64,000 nt of DNA from Acidobacteriota bacterium (lineage in GTDB: Bacteria > Acidobacteriota > Blastocatellia > Pyrinomonadales > Pyrinomonadaceae), in assembly GCA_018269075.1 (NCBI GenBank), contig JAFDVJ010000079.1, positions 6,984 through 70,983 on the forward strand. Reading direction: 5' to 3'. The translations under genes and the position numbers were made by a program. Shown one piece after another: positions 56,151 to 64,000 of the stretch. Each line of letters opens with the position of its first letter. The stretch's first letter is position 1. The notes beneath the pieces were generated by a model, which did not search any database, was not told the origin of the DNA, and saw nothing but the letters and a program-made list of their open reading frames with translations.

Positions 56151-58379
56151 CTATCCTTTGACGCAGACGACCTGTTTGAGCTCGGCGGCGATCTCGACGA
56201 GGTCGGACTGGTTGCGCATTACCTGGTCGATGTCCTTGTAGGCGCCGGGAATCTCGTCGATCACGCCGGCGTCCTTGCGGCATTCGACGCCGCGCGTCAT
56301 CCGTTCGAGGTCCTCGCGCGAGAAACGCTTTTTGGCCTGCGTCCGCGACATCTTGCGGCCCGCGCCGTGCGAGCAGGAGTTGTAGCTCTGCGGGTTGCCG
56401 AGGCCCTTGATGATGAACGATTTCGCGCCCATCGAGCCGGGGATGATCCCGTAGCGCCCCTCCTCGGCGTTGATCGCGCCCTTCCGGGTGATGAAGACCC
56501 GCTCGCCGAAATGGAGCTCTTCGGCGACGTAGTTGTGGTGGCAGTTGACCTCGATCGCCGGCCGAAAGGCCTTGCCCTTGTTGAACATCCGGTTAAAGAC
56601 CTTCAAGAGCCGGTTCATCATCACCTGGCGGTTCATCATCGCGTAAGACTGCGCCCAGTCGAGATCGTTCCAGTAATCGCGGAACTCCTTCGTGCCCTGG
56701 ATGAAATACGCGAGATTCGGATCCGGCAGCTCGCTCAGCCGGTGCAGCGTCTTCGCCGTCGCGATATGCCGCTCGGCGATCTCCTTCCCGATGTTGCGCG
56801 ACCCGGAATGGAGCATCAGCCAGACGTTGTCCTCGGTGTCGAGACAGATTTCGATAAAGTGGTTCAATCTGTTACCTGTTGTTTGTCGGATTTCAAACGC
56901 CAAAACCGCATTGCTATGCTCTTTTGACTTCTTTCCAACGTTATCATCGCATCCTTTACAGAATTAGAAAGAATGTAATCGTCTTCGGATTTTGTCCATC
57001 GCTTTCGGTTTTCGACCCTTTTCATTGTTTCCGGTCGTTTCCATCTCAGGACATTTTCCGCATTCATTATTTTTCTTTGAAGAGCTAGACAATTCTGGTA
57101 ATAAAGAAGATTTACAATTTCTTGGGCATCTTCTTTAAAAACAGCAATGTTAAAAACACCATCACGTTTGTTCTTTGAAGAAGTTTTCACCTTTTTTGTT
57201 ATTGATTGGATAAAATCAATATATTCAAAAGCAATCTTAGGGCTTTTGGTGATAAAAGATATGAAAGGAAAACCATTGCCGGTTAATCCTAACGATCCGT
57301 CACCGTCGATAAGCCCTCGAAAATAATCGGGTTTTGAATATTTACAAACAGGAATTGTGATATTGTCCATTTTTCTGCCGCAGGGAATCCCATTTTCGAT
57401 TAGAAAATCCCGAAATCGTTTGTCGAAAACATTCCAAACAGCGGAGTGATAATCTTCGCTGAAATTGGTATTTCTTTTTCTACGGGACAAGGAAGAATTA
57501 AACGGCAACGCTTTTTGAAGTTTTATTAACAATTCTTCATCGCGTTGGCTAAGTTCAATACTTAATCTCCCCCGATTACGGGTATTCTGATAAAGATGCC
57601 CGTCTGTTTGAATTAATCCAAACAAATAAGCATAAAATGGATTCTCTAAAGTCAGAATAATCTCTTTCATTTTTTTTGTTGCAATGATTTTACAACCGAT
57701 CAGGCCATTTCTGCCTGATTCTGCGGCTTCCTTTTCGCCGCAGTTCGGAGCACACCTTCATCTTGAATCGTTTCAAGATGCCCAAGTCCCTCTGCTCTCT
57801 ACGGGGCGTGTAAATTCAAACCTGAATTTACCGCTTCCCTCGGTGTCTGCATCTCAGCCTTTCACCGATTTGGACGAGTTTTCATTACCGTGTCACCACG
57901 GCACGGGGCAATTTACCCCCACCTAACGTTCCCATCTGGAGCATCGCCTTGCGCTGGCGATCCTGCACTTTTTCGTGGAGCTCCTCGAATTTGTCCCAGC
58001 CCGGCCAGCGCGAGGCGTGCCAGTCGGATTCCTTGTGGGCGGCGAACCCGACCGGGATCGCGTCCTCGATCGCGTTCCGCAGCTCGCGCAGCCGGCCGTC
58101 GAGAATCCCGCTCTTGAACGGCGTCTTGAGCGCGGCCATCCCGCAGCCGATATCGACCCCGACGGTCGCCGGGATCACCGCTTCTTTGGTCGCGACGACC
58201 GAGCCGACCATCGAGCCGATGCCGAGATGCGCGTCGGGCATCAGCGCGACGTGTTTGAACAGACACGGCAGCCGCGAGACGTTGCGCAGCATATTTTGTT
58301 CGTCGAGCGACAGGTCGTGATGCACCCAGGCGAGGATGTCGGCCTTCGCGCCCGAAACGTTCAGTTTGTTGTATGGCAT
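56151..58379 (-). CDS. rtcB: RNA-splicing ligase RtcB, split by a group I intron
   Basis: RtcB joins RNA 2',3'-cyclic phosphate or 3'-phosphate ends to 5'-OH ends using GTP and Mn2+. Exon 1 (58379-57915, 155 codons) has MPDAHLGIGSMVG and the metal Cys79 in VGVDIGCGM, ending MGTLGGG. Exon 2 (56864-56151, 237 codons plus stop) starts NHFIEI and carries the guanylylated His in SCSHGAGRKMSR. Joined, they give a 392-residue protein of normal length with no missing residue. Without splicing the frame stops 9 codons into the intron. GGAGG precedes the ATG. A sigma-54 promoter lies upstream in the divergent direction. Confidence 0.93.
56864..57670 (-). CDS. Intron-encoded LAGLIDADG homing endonuclease
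   Basis: A 268-residue protein inside the rtcB intron. Two LAGLIDADG-type motifs are seen: YLFGLIQTDGHL (about 14-25) and YFRGLIDGDGSLG (about 113-125), indicating a monomeric enzyme that cuts intronless rtcB alleles. The C-terminus (KRWTKSEDDYILSNSV...RSQKSIAMRFWRL) looks like a Myb/SANT-type helix-turn-helix. The stop TGA uses the last two intron bases and the first base of exon 2. AT-rich composition differs from its neighbours, consistent with transfer. No clear ribosome binding site is seen. Confidence 0.9.
   Translation of the reverse strand: MKEIILTLENPFYAYLFGLIQTDGHLYQNTRNRGRLSIELSQRDEELLIKLQKALPFNSSLSRRKRNTNFSEDYHSAVWNVFDKRFRDFLIENGIPCGRKMDNITIPVCKYSKPDYFRGLIDGDGSLGLTGNGFPFISFITKSPKIAFEYIDFIQSITKKVKTSSKNKRDGVFNIAVFKEDAQEIVNLLYYQNCLALQRKIMNAENVLRWKRPETMKRVENRKRWTKSEDDYILSNSVKDAMITLERSQKSIAMRFWRLKSDKQQVTD
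56865..57914 (-). mobile_element. Group I intron in rtcB (1050 nt)
   Basis: Exon 1 ends in U and the intron ends in G, the group I rule. P1 forms between exon GGGGU and intron GCCCC with a U-G pair at the 5' splice site. Further stems visible by eye: P2 (CCGTG/CACGG, 57889-57902), P6-type GTAAATTC/GAATTTAC (57810-57831), P7 TGCTC (57793-57797) with GAGCA (57748-57752), P8 CATCTTGAA/TTCAAGATG (57759-57780), P9 (57721-57743) and P9.1 (57699-57719). The endonuclease ORF lies between P9.1 and the 3' splice site. Confidence 0.88.
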
Positions 58380-58503
58380 AATTCCTCCGTATTTATTTGA
58401 TGCGAAATGTATGAATTTGTCGAGCGGTTTCGGCCGCCCGGACGATCGGCCGAAGCCGTCTTCGATCGGTTAATTGTTAGAAAGTAAATCATTTTGTAAA
58501 AGC

Positions 58504-58519
58504 TGGCACGGGGCTTGCC
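58504..58519 (+). promoter_or_regulatory. Sigma-54 promoter
   Basis: TGGCACG-GGGC-TTGCC matches the -24/-12 consensus in sequence and spacing. Transcription would start near 58531, about 80 nt before the small secreted-protein gene. Divergent from rtcB. Confidence 0.82.
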
Positions 58520-58610
58520 CAATAAGTCCCCAGACGGAATGGCAATGAATTGATTCGGAACGCTCGGAAGGACCGGCGTTCGTCAAGCTACGTAACTGGG
58601 AGGTACGTGT

Positions 58611-58883
58611 ATGTTGAAAAAGATGAGTCTGACTCTGGGAGTGAGTCTGTTCGTGCTGATCGGAATTTTTACGGCCGCCGGTCTGGCGGGTAAAAACGCC
58701 GGATCGTCCGGTTCGGCGGCCTTCGCGCCGACGCCGACGCCGAAGATGTCGCCGACGGCGAGCCCGTCGCCGTCGCCGAGTCCGACGGAATCGCCGTCGC
58801 CGGAGATGACGCCGACGCCGACGCCGATGCCGCCGGATATGCCGATGCCGACGCCGACGCCGACGCCGACGCCGAAGCCCTGA
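58611..58883 (+). CDS. Small exported Pro/Thr/Ser-rich protein
   Basis: A 90-residue protein with a signal/anchor segment (LGVSLFVLIGIFTAAGLAG) and a tail made almost entirely of PTP and SPSP repeats from residue 40 on. Such tails act as extended linkers or glycosylated spacers, but here no domain follows. GGGAGG is the ribosome binding site, a sigma-54 promoter lies upstream, and an intrinsic terminator follows, so it is a self-contained unit. Confidence 0.75.
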   Translation: MLKKMSLTLGVSLFVLIGIFTAAGLAGKNAGSSGSAAFAPTPTPKMSPTASPSPSPSPTESPSPEMTPTPTPMPPDMPMPTPTPTPTPKP

Positions 58884-58905
58884 AGATCAAAGGAATTCCA
58901 CACCG

Positions 58906-58932
58906 AAAGACGAGCCCCGGCTCGTCTTTTTT
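58906..58932 (+). terminator. Intrinsic terminator
   Basis: AAAGACGAG...CTCGTCTTT stem followed by a T-rich run, 23 bp after the stop codon of the Pro/Thr/Ser-rich protein gene. Confidence 0.88.
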
Positions 58933-59154
58933 ATTGGTCGGGACGACGAGAAATGAAACGACGGACGTTTTTCCACCCAAAAGAAATGTAGTCGTTCCGG
59001 CATTCGTCCCGCCGAAGAAATTTTTCGCGGCCGTTCGTTTTCGATTTACGCTGATTTGCCGATCGGTGTATATTTATCTTGTATTTTCGGACAACAAGTG
59101 AGTTCTTTAAAACTGTTTCGGGCTTTTCGATCGAATACTGACTAGGGAAATTAT

Positions 59155-60855
59155 ATGGAAAATCTGGACGGGGCGGCCGGCAATTCGATCCCGCCGATCA
59201 TCGCCAACAATCTGCGCGTCGAGCAAATTCTCGGCCGCGGCGGTATGGGAACGGTTTACCGCGCGACGCATCTCGGGCTCGACCGGCTCGTCGCGGTCAA
59301 GGTCATCAACCCGGAATTCGCGATGGATTCGGACGTGATGCAGCGCTTCACGCGCGAGGCGCGGCTGATGGCGCGGCTTCGCCATCCGCGGGCGGCGATG
59401 ATCTACGATTCGGGCAAGCTGCCGGACGGGCGGCTTTTTATCGTGATGGAGTACGTCGAGGGCACGACGCTCGCCGACATTCTCAAGCGCGACCGCAAGA
59501 TCCCGTATAAAAAAGCCGTCGACATCGCGGTCAGCATCTGCGACGTGCTGCAGGAGGCGCACGCCAACGGCATCATCCACCGCGATCTCAAGCCGGCCAA
59601 CATAATGCTCAACCAGCAGGGCGTCTTCGTCCTCGATTTCGGGATCGCCAAGATGCTCAACCGCGACAACGCCGAGAGCCTCAAGCTGTCGATGACCGGC
59701 AAGGGCCTGCTCGTCGGGACGCCTTTTTATATGTCGCCCGAGCAGTGTCTCGGCGAACCGGTCGAGGCGCGCAGCGATCTCTATTCGCTCGGCGCGCTGC
59801 TGTTCGAGATGCTCGCCGGCCGGCCGCCGTTCAACGACGAGGTGCTCTCGGCGGTGATCATCAAGCACGCGATGGTCGAAGCGCCGAAGATCGAGGAGCT
59901 CGCACCGGAAGTGCCGCCGGCGCTCGCTTCGGTCGTCAACCGTCTGCTCGCGAAAAAGCCGGCCGACCGGCCCGAGAGCGCGGCCGCGACGAAAAATCTG
60001 CTCGAGATGAGCCTCGCCGGCGAGACCTCGCCGCAGATCGCGTTCGACACGCGGGTCGACACGGCCTCCAACCTTTTCCCGGCGACGCAGCAGCTGCGGG
60101 CGGTGACCGATTCGCAGATCCCGAAACCCGAAGCGGCCGAAGTAAAGAGCGCTTCGGACGACGGGCCGAGCGGTCTGAAAGTCGCGGCGCTCTCGGCGAC
60201 CGCCGTCATTCTGCTCGGGCTGCTCGCGTTCGGCGGCTATCGCTGGATGCGGCCCGCGCCGGTCGTCTCGTCGTCCAACTCGAATTCGGCGATGCCCGAG
60301 ATGGATCATTCGCAGCATAAGATGCCGATGGGCGACGATTTCGCGAAGACGCCGGCCGGCGACGACAAAAACGCGGCTTCCGTGCCGATCATCTCGCAGG
60401 AAGAGGCCGACCGGGTGATCCTGCGGATCACCTCGACGACCGAGCACCGCGCCGACGGCTATCAGATCATCAAGACCCCGAAGGATTCGGCGATCGTCTG
60501 CATCCACAATATGATCGATATGGGCAAGACGCATATGTTCGCGATCGAGCGCGCAAACGTCAACAGCCAGTGGGAGATCACCGCCCGCGTTTCGCTCGAC
60601 GTGCCCGAGTTTCGCGGCACCAACTGGATTTTCGAGCCCGAGGACATCGACGGCGACGGCTTCGAGGAGGTCGTCTTCAAGGGCGAGAACAGCGGCGACG
60701 GCTCGCACCGGATCCTGATCTACGTCCCGCGGACGCGTCAGAGCTACTCGGTCGTCGCGGACGGGAAGGCGGCCAACACGTTTTCGCCGAACGCGCTCGC
60801 GACGAACGGCGCGCCGTTCAAAAAGGCGCTCGAACGGATGCTCGCCGGGAAATGA
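59155..60855 (+). CDS. Membrane-anchored Ser/Thr protein kinase
   Basis: A 566-residue kinase. Residues about 18-285 form the Hanks-type domain: GRGGMGTVYRA, VAVKVIN Lys, HRDLKPANIML, DFGIAKML, GTPFYMSPEQ. One transmembrane helix follows near 343-363. The extracytoplasmic part has a His/Met-rich patch (MPEMDHSQHKMPMGDD) that could bind metal, and an FG-GAP-like calcium-type loop (DIDGDGFEEVVFKG). Unlike the kinase at 42877 it has no PD40 propeller and no sigma gene next to it. Confidence 0.9.
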   Translation: MENLDGAAGNSIPPIIANNLRVEQILGRGGMGTVYRATHLGLDRLVAVKVINPEFAMDSDVMQRFTREARLMARLRHPRAAMIYDSGKLPDGRLFIVMEYVEGTTLADILKRDRKIPYKKAVDIAVSICDVLQEAHANGIIHRDLKPANIMLNQQGVFVLDFGIAKMLNRDNAESLKLSMTGKGLLVGTPFYMSPEQCLGEPVEARSDLYSLGALLFEMLAGRPPFNDEVLSAVIIKHAMVEAPKIEELAPEVPPALASVVNRLLAKKPADRPESAAATKNLLEMSLAGETSPQIAFDTRVDTASNLFPATQQLRAVTDSQIPKPEAAEVKSASDDGPSGLKVAALSATAVILLGLLAFGGYRWMRPAPVVSSSNSNSAMPEMDHSQHKMPMGDDFAKTPAGDDKNAASVPIISQEEADRVILRITSTTEHRADGYQIIKTPKDSAIVCIHNMIDMGKTHMFAIERANVNSQWEITARVSLDVPEFRGTNWIFEPEDIDGDGFEEVVFKGENSGDGSHRILIYVPRTRQSYSVVADGKAANTFSPNALATNGAPFKKALERMLAGK

Positions 60856-60887
60856 GCGGGAACCCGGAAGGGAATTTAGCGACAAAA

Positions 60888-60975
60888 ATGCCGTGATCTT
60901 CCGCCCTGTAAAGAAAATAATGGAGCGGGCGAGGTTTGAGCTCGCATCACCCTGACGGGCGGTTTCGATGTAATC
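60888..60975. repeat. Inverted repeat with ATGCCGTGAT / ATCACGACGGCAT arms
   Basis: TGCCGTGATCTTCCGCCC at about 60889 faces GGGCGG...ATCACGACGGCA ending near 60975. A hairpin with internal loops could form after the kinase gene; it might be its terminator or another bracket element. Confidence 0.55.
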
Positions 60976-61053
60976 ACGACGGCATTCGCCAAAAAAATCT
61001 TTGCCGGAGGAATTCTCCGTGCTAAGATAAACGGCGATCGAGGTAATAAAAAT

Positions 61054-61377
61054 ATGTGTTGTAAAGGCAGTTTCATCAAGGTATTCATCGTTCTGCTGCT
61101 CGGCTTCACCGCCATCAATTTTATGACGGCCGGAAAAAACGATCTGCTTCCGCACGTCGAAAGAACGAGAGACATTCACGTCAGCAATCCGGGCTATTAT
61201 CCGGTTCCCGAATTGCCCTCGTCCTCGCTGGCCGTCGGCCCGACCGTGACGCAGTCCGAGCCGCTCGCCTATCTTTTTCAAATTCTCTTCATCCTTTTCA
61301 TCGCCAGCCCGCCGCTGATCGTCGTGCTTTTGTTTCTGATCTGGCGCGAACTGAAGGCCCGCAACCGGATGAAGTAA
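61054..61377 (+). CDS. Small membrane protein
   Basis: A 107-residue protein with a hydrophobic segment near residues 8-25 and another near 75-97, and a short extracytoplasmic loop rich in Pro and Ser between them. The tail (WRELKARNRMK) is basic and cytosolic by the positive-inside rule. No family recognised. Confidence 0.6.
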   Translation: MCCKGSFIKVFIVLLLGFTAINFMTAGKNDLLPHVERTRDIHVSNPGYYPVPELPSSSLAVGPTVTQSEPLAYLFQILFILFIASPPLIVVLLFLIWRELKARNRMK

Positions 61378-61561
61378 GGACGCGGCGAAAACCAGTTTTC
61401 CGAGTAACTTACCGGCTTCGACGAGCAGGCCGAAGAAGATTTTTTTCTCAAAAAACTCTTGTCTTCAGCCCGTCCGATGTTTTATCCTAAATAATGTCTC
61501 GTGTGCCGCCCCTGACTCTCCGGCACTTACCTTAATCTTCGACATTCTTCGGGAGAAAATA

Positions 61562-62545
61562 ATGCCTTCAATCAGATGCAAACAATGTAATCTTGTCAAT
61601 TTCAGCACCGAATCGCACTGCAAGCGCTGCGGAAATCAATTGAACGAATACGCGCCGATCGCCGATCAGCGTTCCTATCAGACGAACATCGAACAGGGTT
61701 TTCAGACTCAGGCTTACCCGCCGACGACGGGTCAGACCGGCTTCGGGCAGAACCCGCCGCCGGCCGCCGGTTTCGAACAGGGTTATCCGTCGCAGCAGTT
61801 TCAGGAAAATTACGGACAAAACTTCAATTCCCAATATCAAAATAGCTACGGCCAAAATCAACAGCAATATCAGGGCGGCTTCGGGCAAAATCCGCCGCCT
61901 CAGAATTACGGTCAGGCGGCTTTTCAGACGCCGCCGGCGCCGGGCTTCGGCGGCCAAATGCCCGCGAACCAGACCTACGGCGCGCCGGCCTACCCGGCGC
62001 CGACCGCTTATCAGCACGCGAATCAATATCAAAACCCGGCGCCGGCCGCTTATCAGTCCTATCAGCCGCCGCCGCCGCCGAGTTATTACCAGCGGCCGGA
62101 ACCGCAGACGATGCTTTATTCCTGCATCAAATGCGGCACGGCGAGCAACGTTTCGATCCACCAGTTCAAACGCGAATACATCCCGCGCGGGGCCTTTTTC
62201 GCGATCTTTCTCGGGCTGCTGCCGGGAATTCTGATTATTTTGCTGCTCAAGGTCAAACACGAGCTCGAAGCGCCGTTCTGCGACGAATGCTGGAAAAATT
62301 ACCAGCCGATCGAGTCGTACGAAACCTTCATCGGACTCGGGTTTTTCCTCGGTTTGATACTGGCGATCGTGCTCGGCATCGCGGCCGGCTCGTTCTTTAT
62401 CTTCCTGCTCGTTTTCGGCGCGGTGATCGCCGGGGTCGCGCTGGGAAACTCGCACTGCAAAAAATACAATCTGACTTACAAAACCTTCAGCAAAAACGAA
62501 GTGATCGTCACCGACCCGCTGCACGGCGACGTTCGGCTGATTTAG
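61562..62545 (+). CDS. Membrane protein with zinc ribbon and Gln/Pro/Tyr-rich region
   Basis: A 327-residue protein. Residues 1-25 are a zinc ribbon (CKQCNLVNFSTESHCKRCG). Residues about 35-180 are low-complexity, with repeated GFGQNPPP, YQ and PAY motifs, likely disordered and possibly phase-separating. A second set of cysteines (CIKCGT, CDECW) flanks the first hydrophobic segment (about 210-230), and a second hydrophobic region covers about 255-300. Function unknown. GGGAGA precedes the ATG. Confidence 0.75.
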   Translation: MPSIRCKQCNLVNFSTESHCKRCGNQLNEYAPIADQRSYQTNIEQGFQTQAYPPTTGQTGFGQNPPPAAGFEQGYPSQQFQENYGQNFNSQYQNSYGQNQQQYQGGFGQNPPPQNYGQAAFQTPPAPGFGGQMPANQTYGAPAYPAPTAYQHANQYQNPAPAAYQSYQPPPPPSYYQRPEPQTMLYSCIKCGTASNVSIHQFKREYIPRGAFFAIFLGLLPGILIILLLKVKHELEAPFCDECWKNYQPIESYETFIGLGFFLGLILAIVLGIAAGSFFIFLLVFGAVIAGVALGNSHCKKYNLTYKTFSKNEVIVTDPLHGDVRLI

Positions 62546-62585
62546 CACTTTGTTTTTAAGCTGCTGATTGTTTTAAGGTTATGTG

Positions 62586-62656
62586 ATCTTTGGTCTTTGA
62601 GCTTTGAGCTTTGAAAATGAAGAAAATCAAAGGTCAAAGCTCAAAGACCAAAGATC
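62586..62656. repeat. Inverted repeat with CTTTGAG / TCAAAGG heptamer arms
   Basis: Heptamers GTCTTTG/AGCTTTG at 62586-62614 face TCAAAGG/TCAAAGC/TCAAAGA units at 62627-62656. The spacer is about 12 bp, giving a potentially stable hairpin. The word matches the repeat at position 2. Confidence 0.8.
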
Positions 62657-62820
62657 GAATTTGTTAGTAAAGCGAAGGCTTTTTCTTTTTCGGCGACAAG
62701 ATCGGTCGAGAGCTTCCGCCCGTTAACGGACGGCGAAAGGATCGAACTTTCCAAACCATGTACTCCCGACGGCATTCGCCGAAAACTATTTTTGATGAAA
62801 CGGCTTCGGTCCGAAGCCGG

Positions 62821-63516
62821 TCATTTGACGTCGATCTCGAAAAAACGCGCGAAGGCGGCGGCCAGATCGACCAGCTGCCCGGCGTCGATCGTCGCGCCGC
62901 GAAGATTATCGGGATGAAATTTCAGCCCGTCGAGCCGCGAGCCCCGCAGATCGGCGCCCCTCATCTTCGCCCCGTAAAACTCGGCGTTTCCGAGATCGCA
63001 GTTTCGAAAAAGGACGTCCGCGAGCGCGGCTTCGCGAAAATCGGCTTCGCGCAGGTTGCATTCCTCGAACGCTGCGTTTCTAAAAACCGAATCGAAAAAC
63101 TGGGCGAAATCGAGCTTGCCGCCGCCGATCCGGAGATCGGCGAACCGGCCGCCCGTCAGCCGGAAGCCGGTCATCCGGCAGTCGACGAATTCGACGCGGT
63201 CGAATTCCGCGTACGGCCACTGCGCGTTCGCCAGATCGCACCGCTCGAACCGCGCGTCGACGAGCCGGAGCTTCTGAAACCGGGTCGCGCTGAGCCGGAC
63301 GTTGGTCAGACGCGCGCCTTCGACGACGACGCGGTCGGCGCTCGATTCGCTCAGATCGAGCTCGCCGAGGATCAGGTTTTCATACCTTTCGCCGGTCTCG
63401 AACGCCGTCAGCTGAACCGCGTTTTCGTCGTCCGCATCCGGCAGCGCCGGCGGTTCGATCCGGTTGATTTGATGTTTCGATTTATTCATTTCATCGACAA
63501 TAAAGGGCTTCGTCAA
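62821..63516 (-). CDS. Pentapeptide-repeat protein
   Basis: A 231-residue protein. From about residue 48 onward the A(D/N)LXX-type pentapeptide pattern is clear (ARLTNVRLSATRFQKLRLVDARFERCDLANAQW; NAAFEECNLREADFREAALADVLFRNCDLGNAEF), predicting a right-handed quadrilateral beta helix. Some members mimic DNA and bind gyrase; others are structural. No membrane segment is seen. Start may instead be the Met at residue 10 (63489). Confidence 0.85.
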   Translation of the reverse strand: MTKPFIVDEMNKSKHQINRIEPPALPDADDENAVQLTAFETGERYENLILGELDLSESSADRVVVEGARLTNVRLSATRFQKLRLVDARFERCDLANAQWPYAEFDRVEFVDCRMTGFRLTGGRFADLRIGGGKLDFAQFFDSVFRNAAFEECNLREADFREAALADVLFRNCDLGNAEFYGAKMRGADLRGSRLDGLKFHPDNLRGATIDAGQLVDLAAAFARFFEIDVK

Positions 63517-63723
63517 GACTTTATAGTGCGTGACAAAACTTGCTGGAATAATGAGCGGTAAACCCGCGGGCGGCTTTTAATCAATCCACTAAAAACACGA
63601 AGGGAATTTAGTCTTTTGAATGGCAGAATAAACACGCGAACGCGACCGTAATCGCTGCTTTTCCAATAAGTTCTGTCACCAACTATAAACTCCATCGTCG
63701 CGCCGTTCAAACAGCCGGTAACG

Positions 63724-63831
63724 GAATTCGGATTTCGGATTTCGGATTTGTCCGAATTCGATAGTTTCGATTTCAACTATCGTTTCCGATTCGAAACCAA
63801 TCCGAAATCCGAAATCCGAAATCCGAAATCC
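63724..63831. repeat. Inverted ATTTCGG element, second copy of the 56045-56149 unit
   Basis: Heptamers in one sense (63724-63750), a core TCCGAATTCGATAGTTTCG, then ACCAATCC-capped heptamers in the opposite sense (63793-63831). Core and caps match the element beside rtcB. Confidence 0.85.
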
Positions 63832-63833
63832 CC

Positions 63834-64000
63834 TCAGATTTCCGTCCGTTCGATGACCCCGACCCAGTGGTCGTCGGCGAGCCGGCCGGCGGCGAATTCG
63901 GCGAGCAGCGTGAAGACCTGGTCGCTGAAGCCGCCGACGTTGAGGATGTCGGCGCGCTCCGCCGCCTGCGTGTGGGCGTACGGCTGGATGTCGATGCAGA
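63834..64000 (-). CDS. C-terminal end of a probable TROVE-domain (Ro60-like) protein
   Basis: Only the last 54 codons are in the window. The sequence [19 protein letters not shown] then [16 protein letters not shown] and [11 protein letters not shown] matches, from memory, the end of the VWA half of bacterial Ro60/Rsr proteins, which bind Y RNA and help process structured RNAs. Ro60 homologues are genetically linked to RtcB in several bacteria, and rtcB lies 5.5 kb away here. Assignment rests on a short segment. Confidence 0.65.
   Translation of the reverse strand, partial: CIDIQPYAHTQAAERADILNVGGFSDQVFTLLAEFAAGRLADDHWVGVIERTEI

Noticed and set aside
56865-57914. RtcB intein
   Set aside because: Reading on from exon 1 meets a stop after 9 codons and no intein splicing motifs are seen, while group I RNA features are present.

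Overview
The window looks like a chromosomal stretch of an acidobacterium, most likely a Blastocatellia/Pyrinomonadaceae-like lineage. This is inferred from gene content, not from a marker gene: a sigma factor/kinase pair in which the Ser/Thr kinase carries a TolB/PD40 propeller, a CadC-like winged-helix/PD40 protein, 'acidobacterial' VWFA-related proteins, secreted proteins with C-terminal carboxypeptidase-regulatory-like domains, high GC, and abundant heptamer repeats (ATTTCGG and others).

Layout. 0-10 kb: a lipoprotein, a receiver-HDOD regulator and two large secreted proteins sharing a C-terminal domain, separated by repeat-rich DNA. 10-15 kb (minus strand): pyruvate dehydrogenase E1 alpha, E1 beta and E2, with three small genes between E1 beta and E2. 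15-25 kb: CadC-like protein, a 21-bp repeat array, a DsbD-type reductase, an SGNH hydrolase, cysteine dioxygenase, a GT39-like membrane enzyme and ADP-ribosylglycohydrolase. 25-37 kb: secreted hypotheticals, VWA proteins, then a magnesium locus (FixL/FixJ-like two-component system, a leader region with a small Asp/Pro-rich ORF, mgtA, mgtC, a lone receiver) with a 23-bp putative operator present twice. 37-52 kb: a secreted dikinase-like protein whose domain order resembles glucan water dikinase, cysS, the kinase/ECF sigma pair, a cysteine-protease-like/M23-like pair, a methyltransferase/GH13 pair and an HNH nuclease. 52-64 kb: a tRNA-Gly(GCC)-like gene beside another 21-bp array, rtcB interrupted by a 1050-nt group I intron encoding a LAGLIDADG endonuclease, a sigma-54 promoter, a kinase, a pentapeptide-repeat protein, and the C-terminus of a probable TROVE (Ro60-like) protein at the right edge.

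Most notable: (1) the group I intron in rtcB, inserted directly before the metal-binding Asn-His codons, with an ORF whose stop codon straddles the 3' splice site; (2) three unrelated 21-bp-period arrays, each directly downstream of a gene in its transcription direction; (3) a large family of 7-9-bp tandem repeats arranged as inverted arms, some shared between composite elements and some inside the linkers of real proteins; (4) a candidate magnesium-sensing leader peptide and shared operator at the mgtA locus. All calls come from reading the sequence; no search or folding was run.
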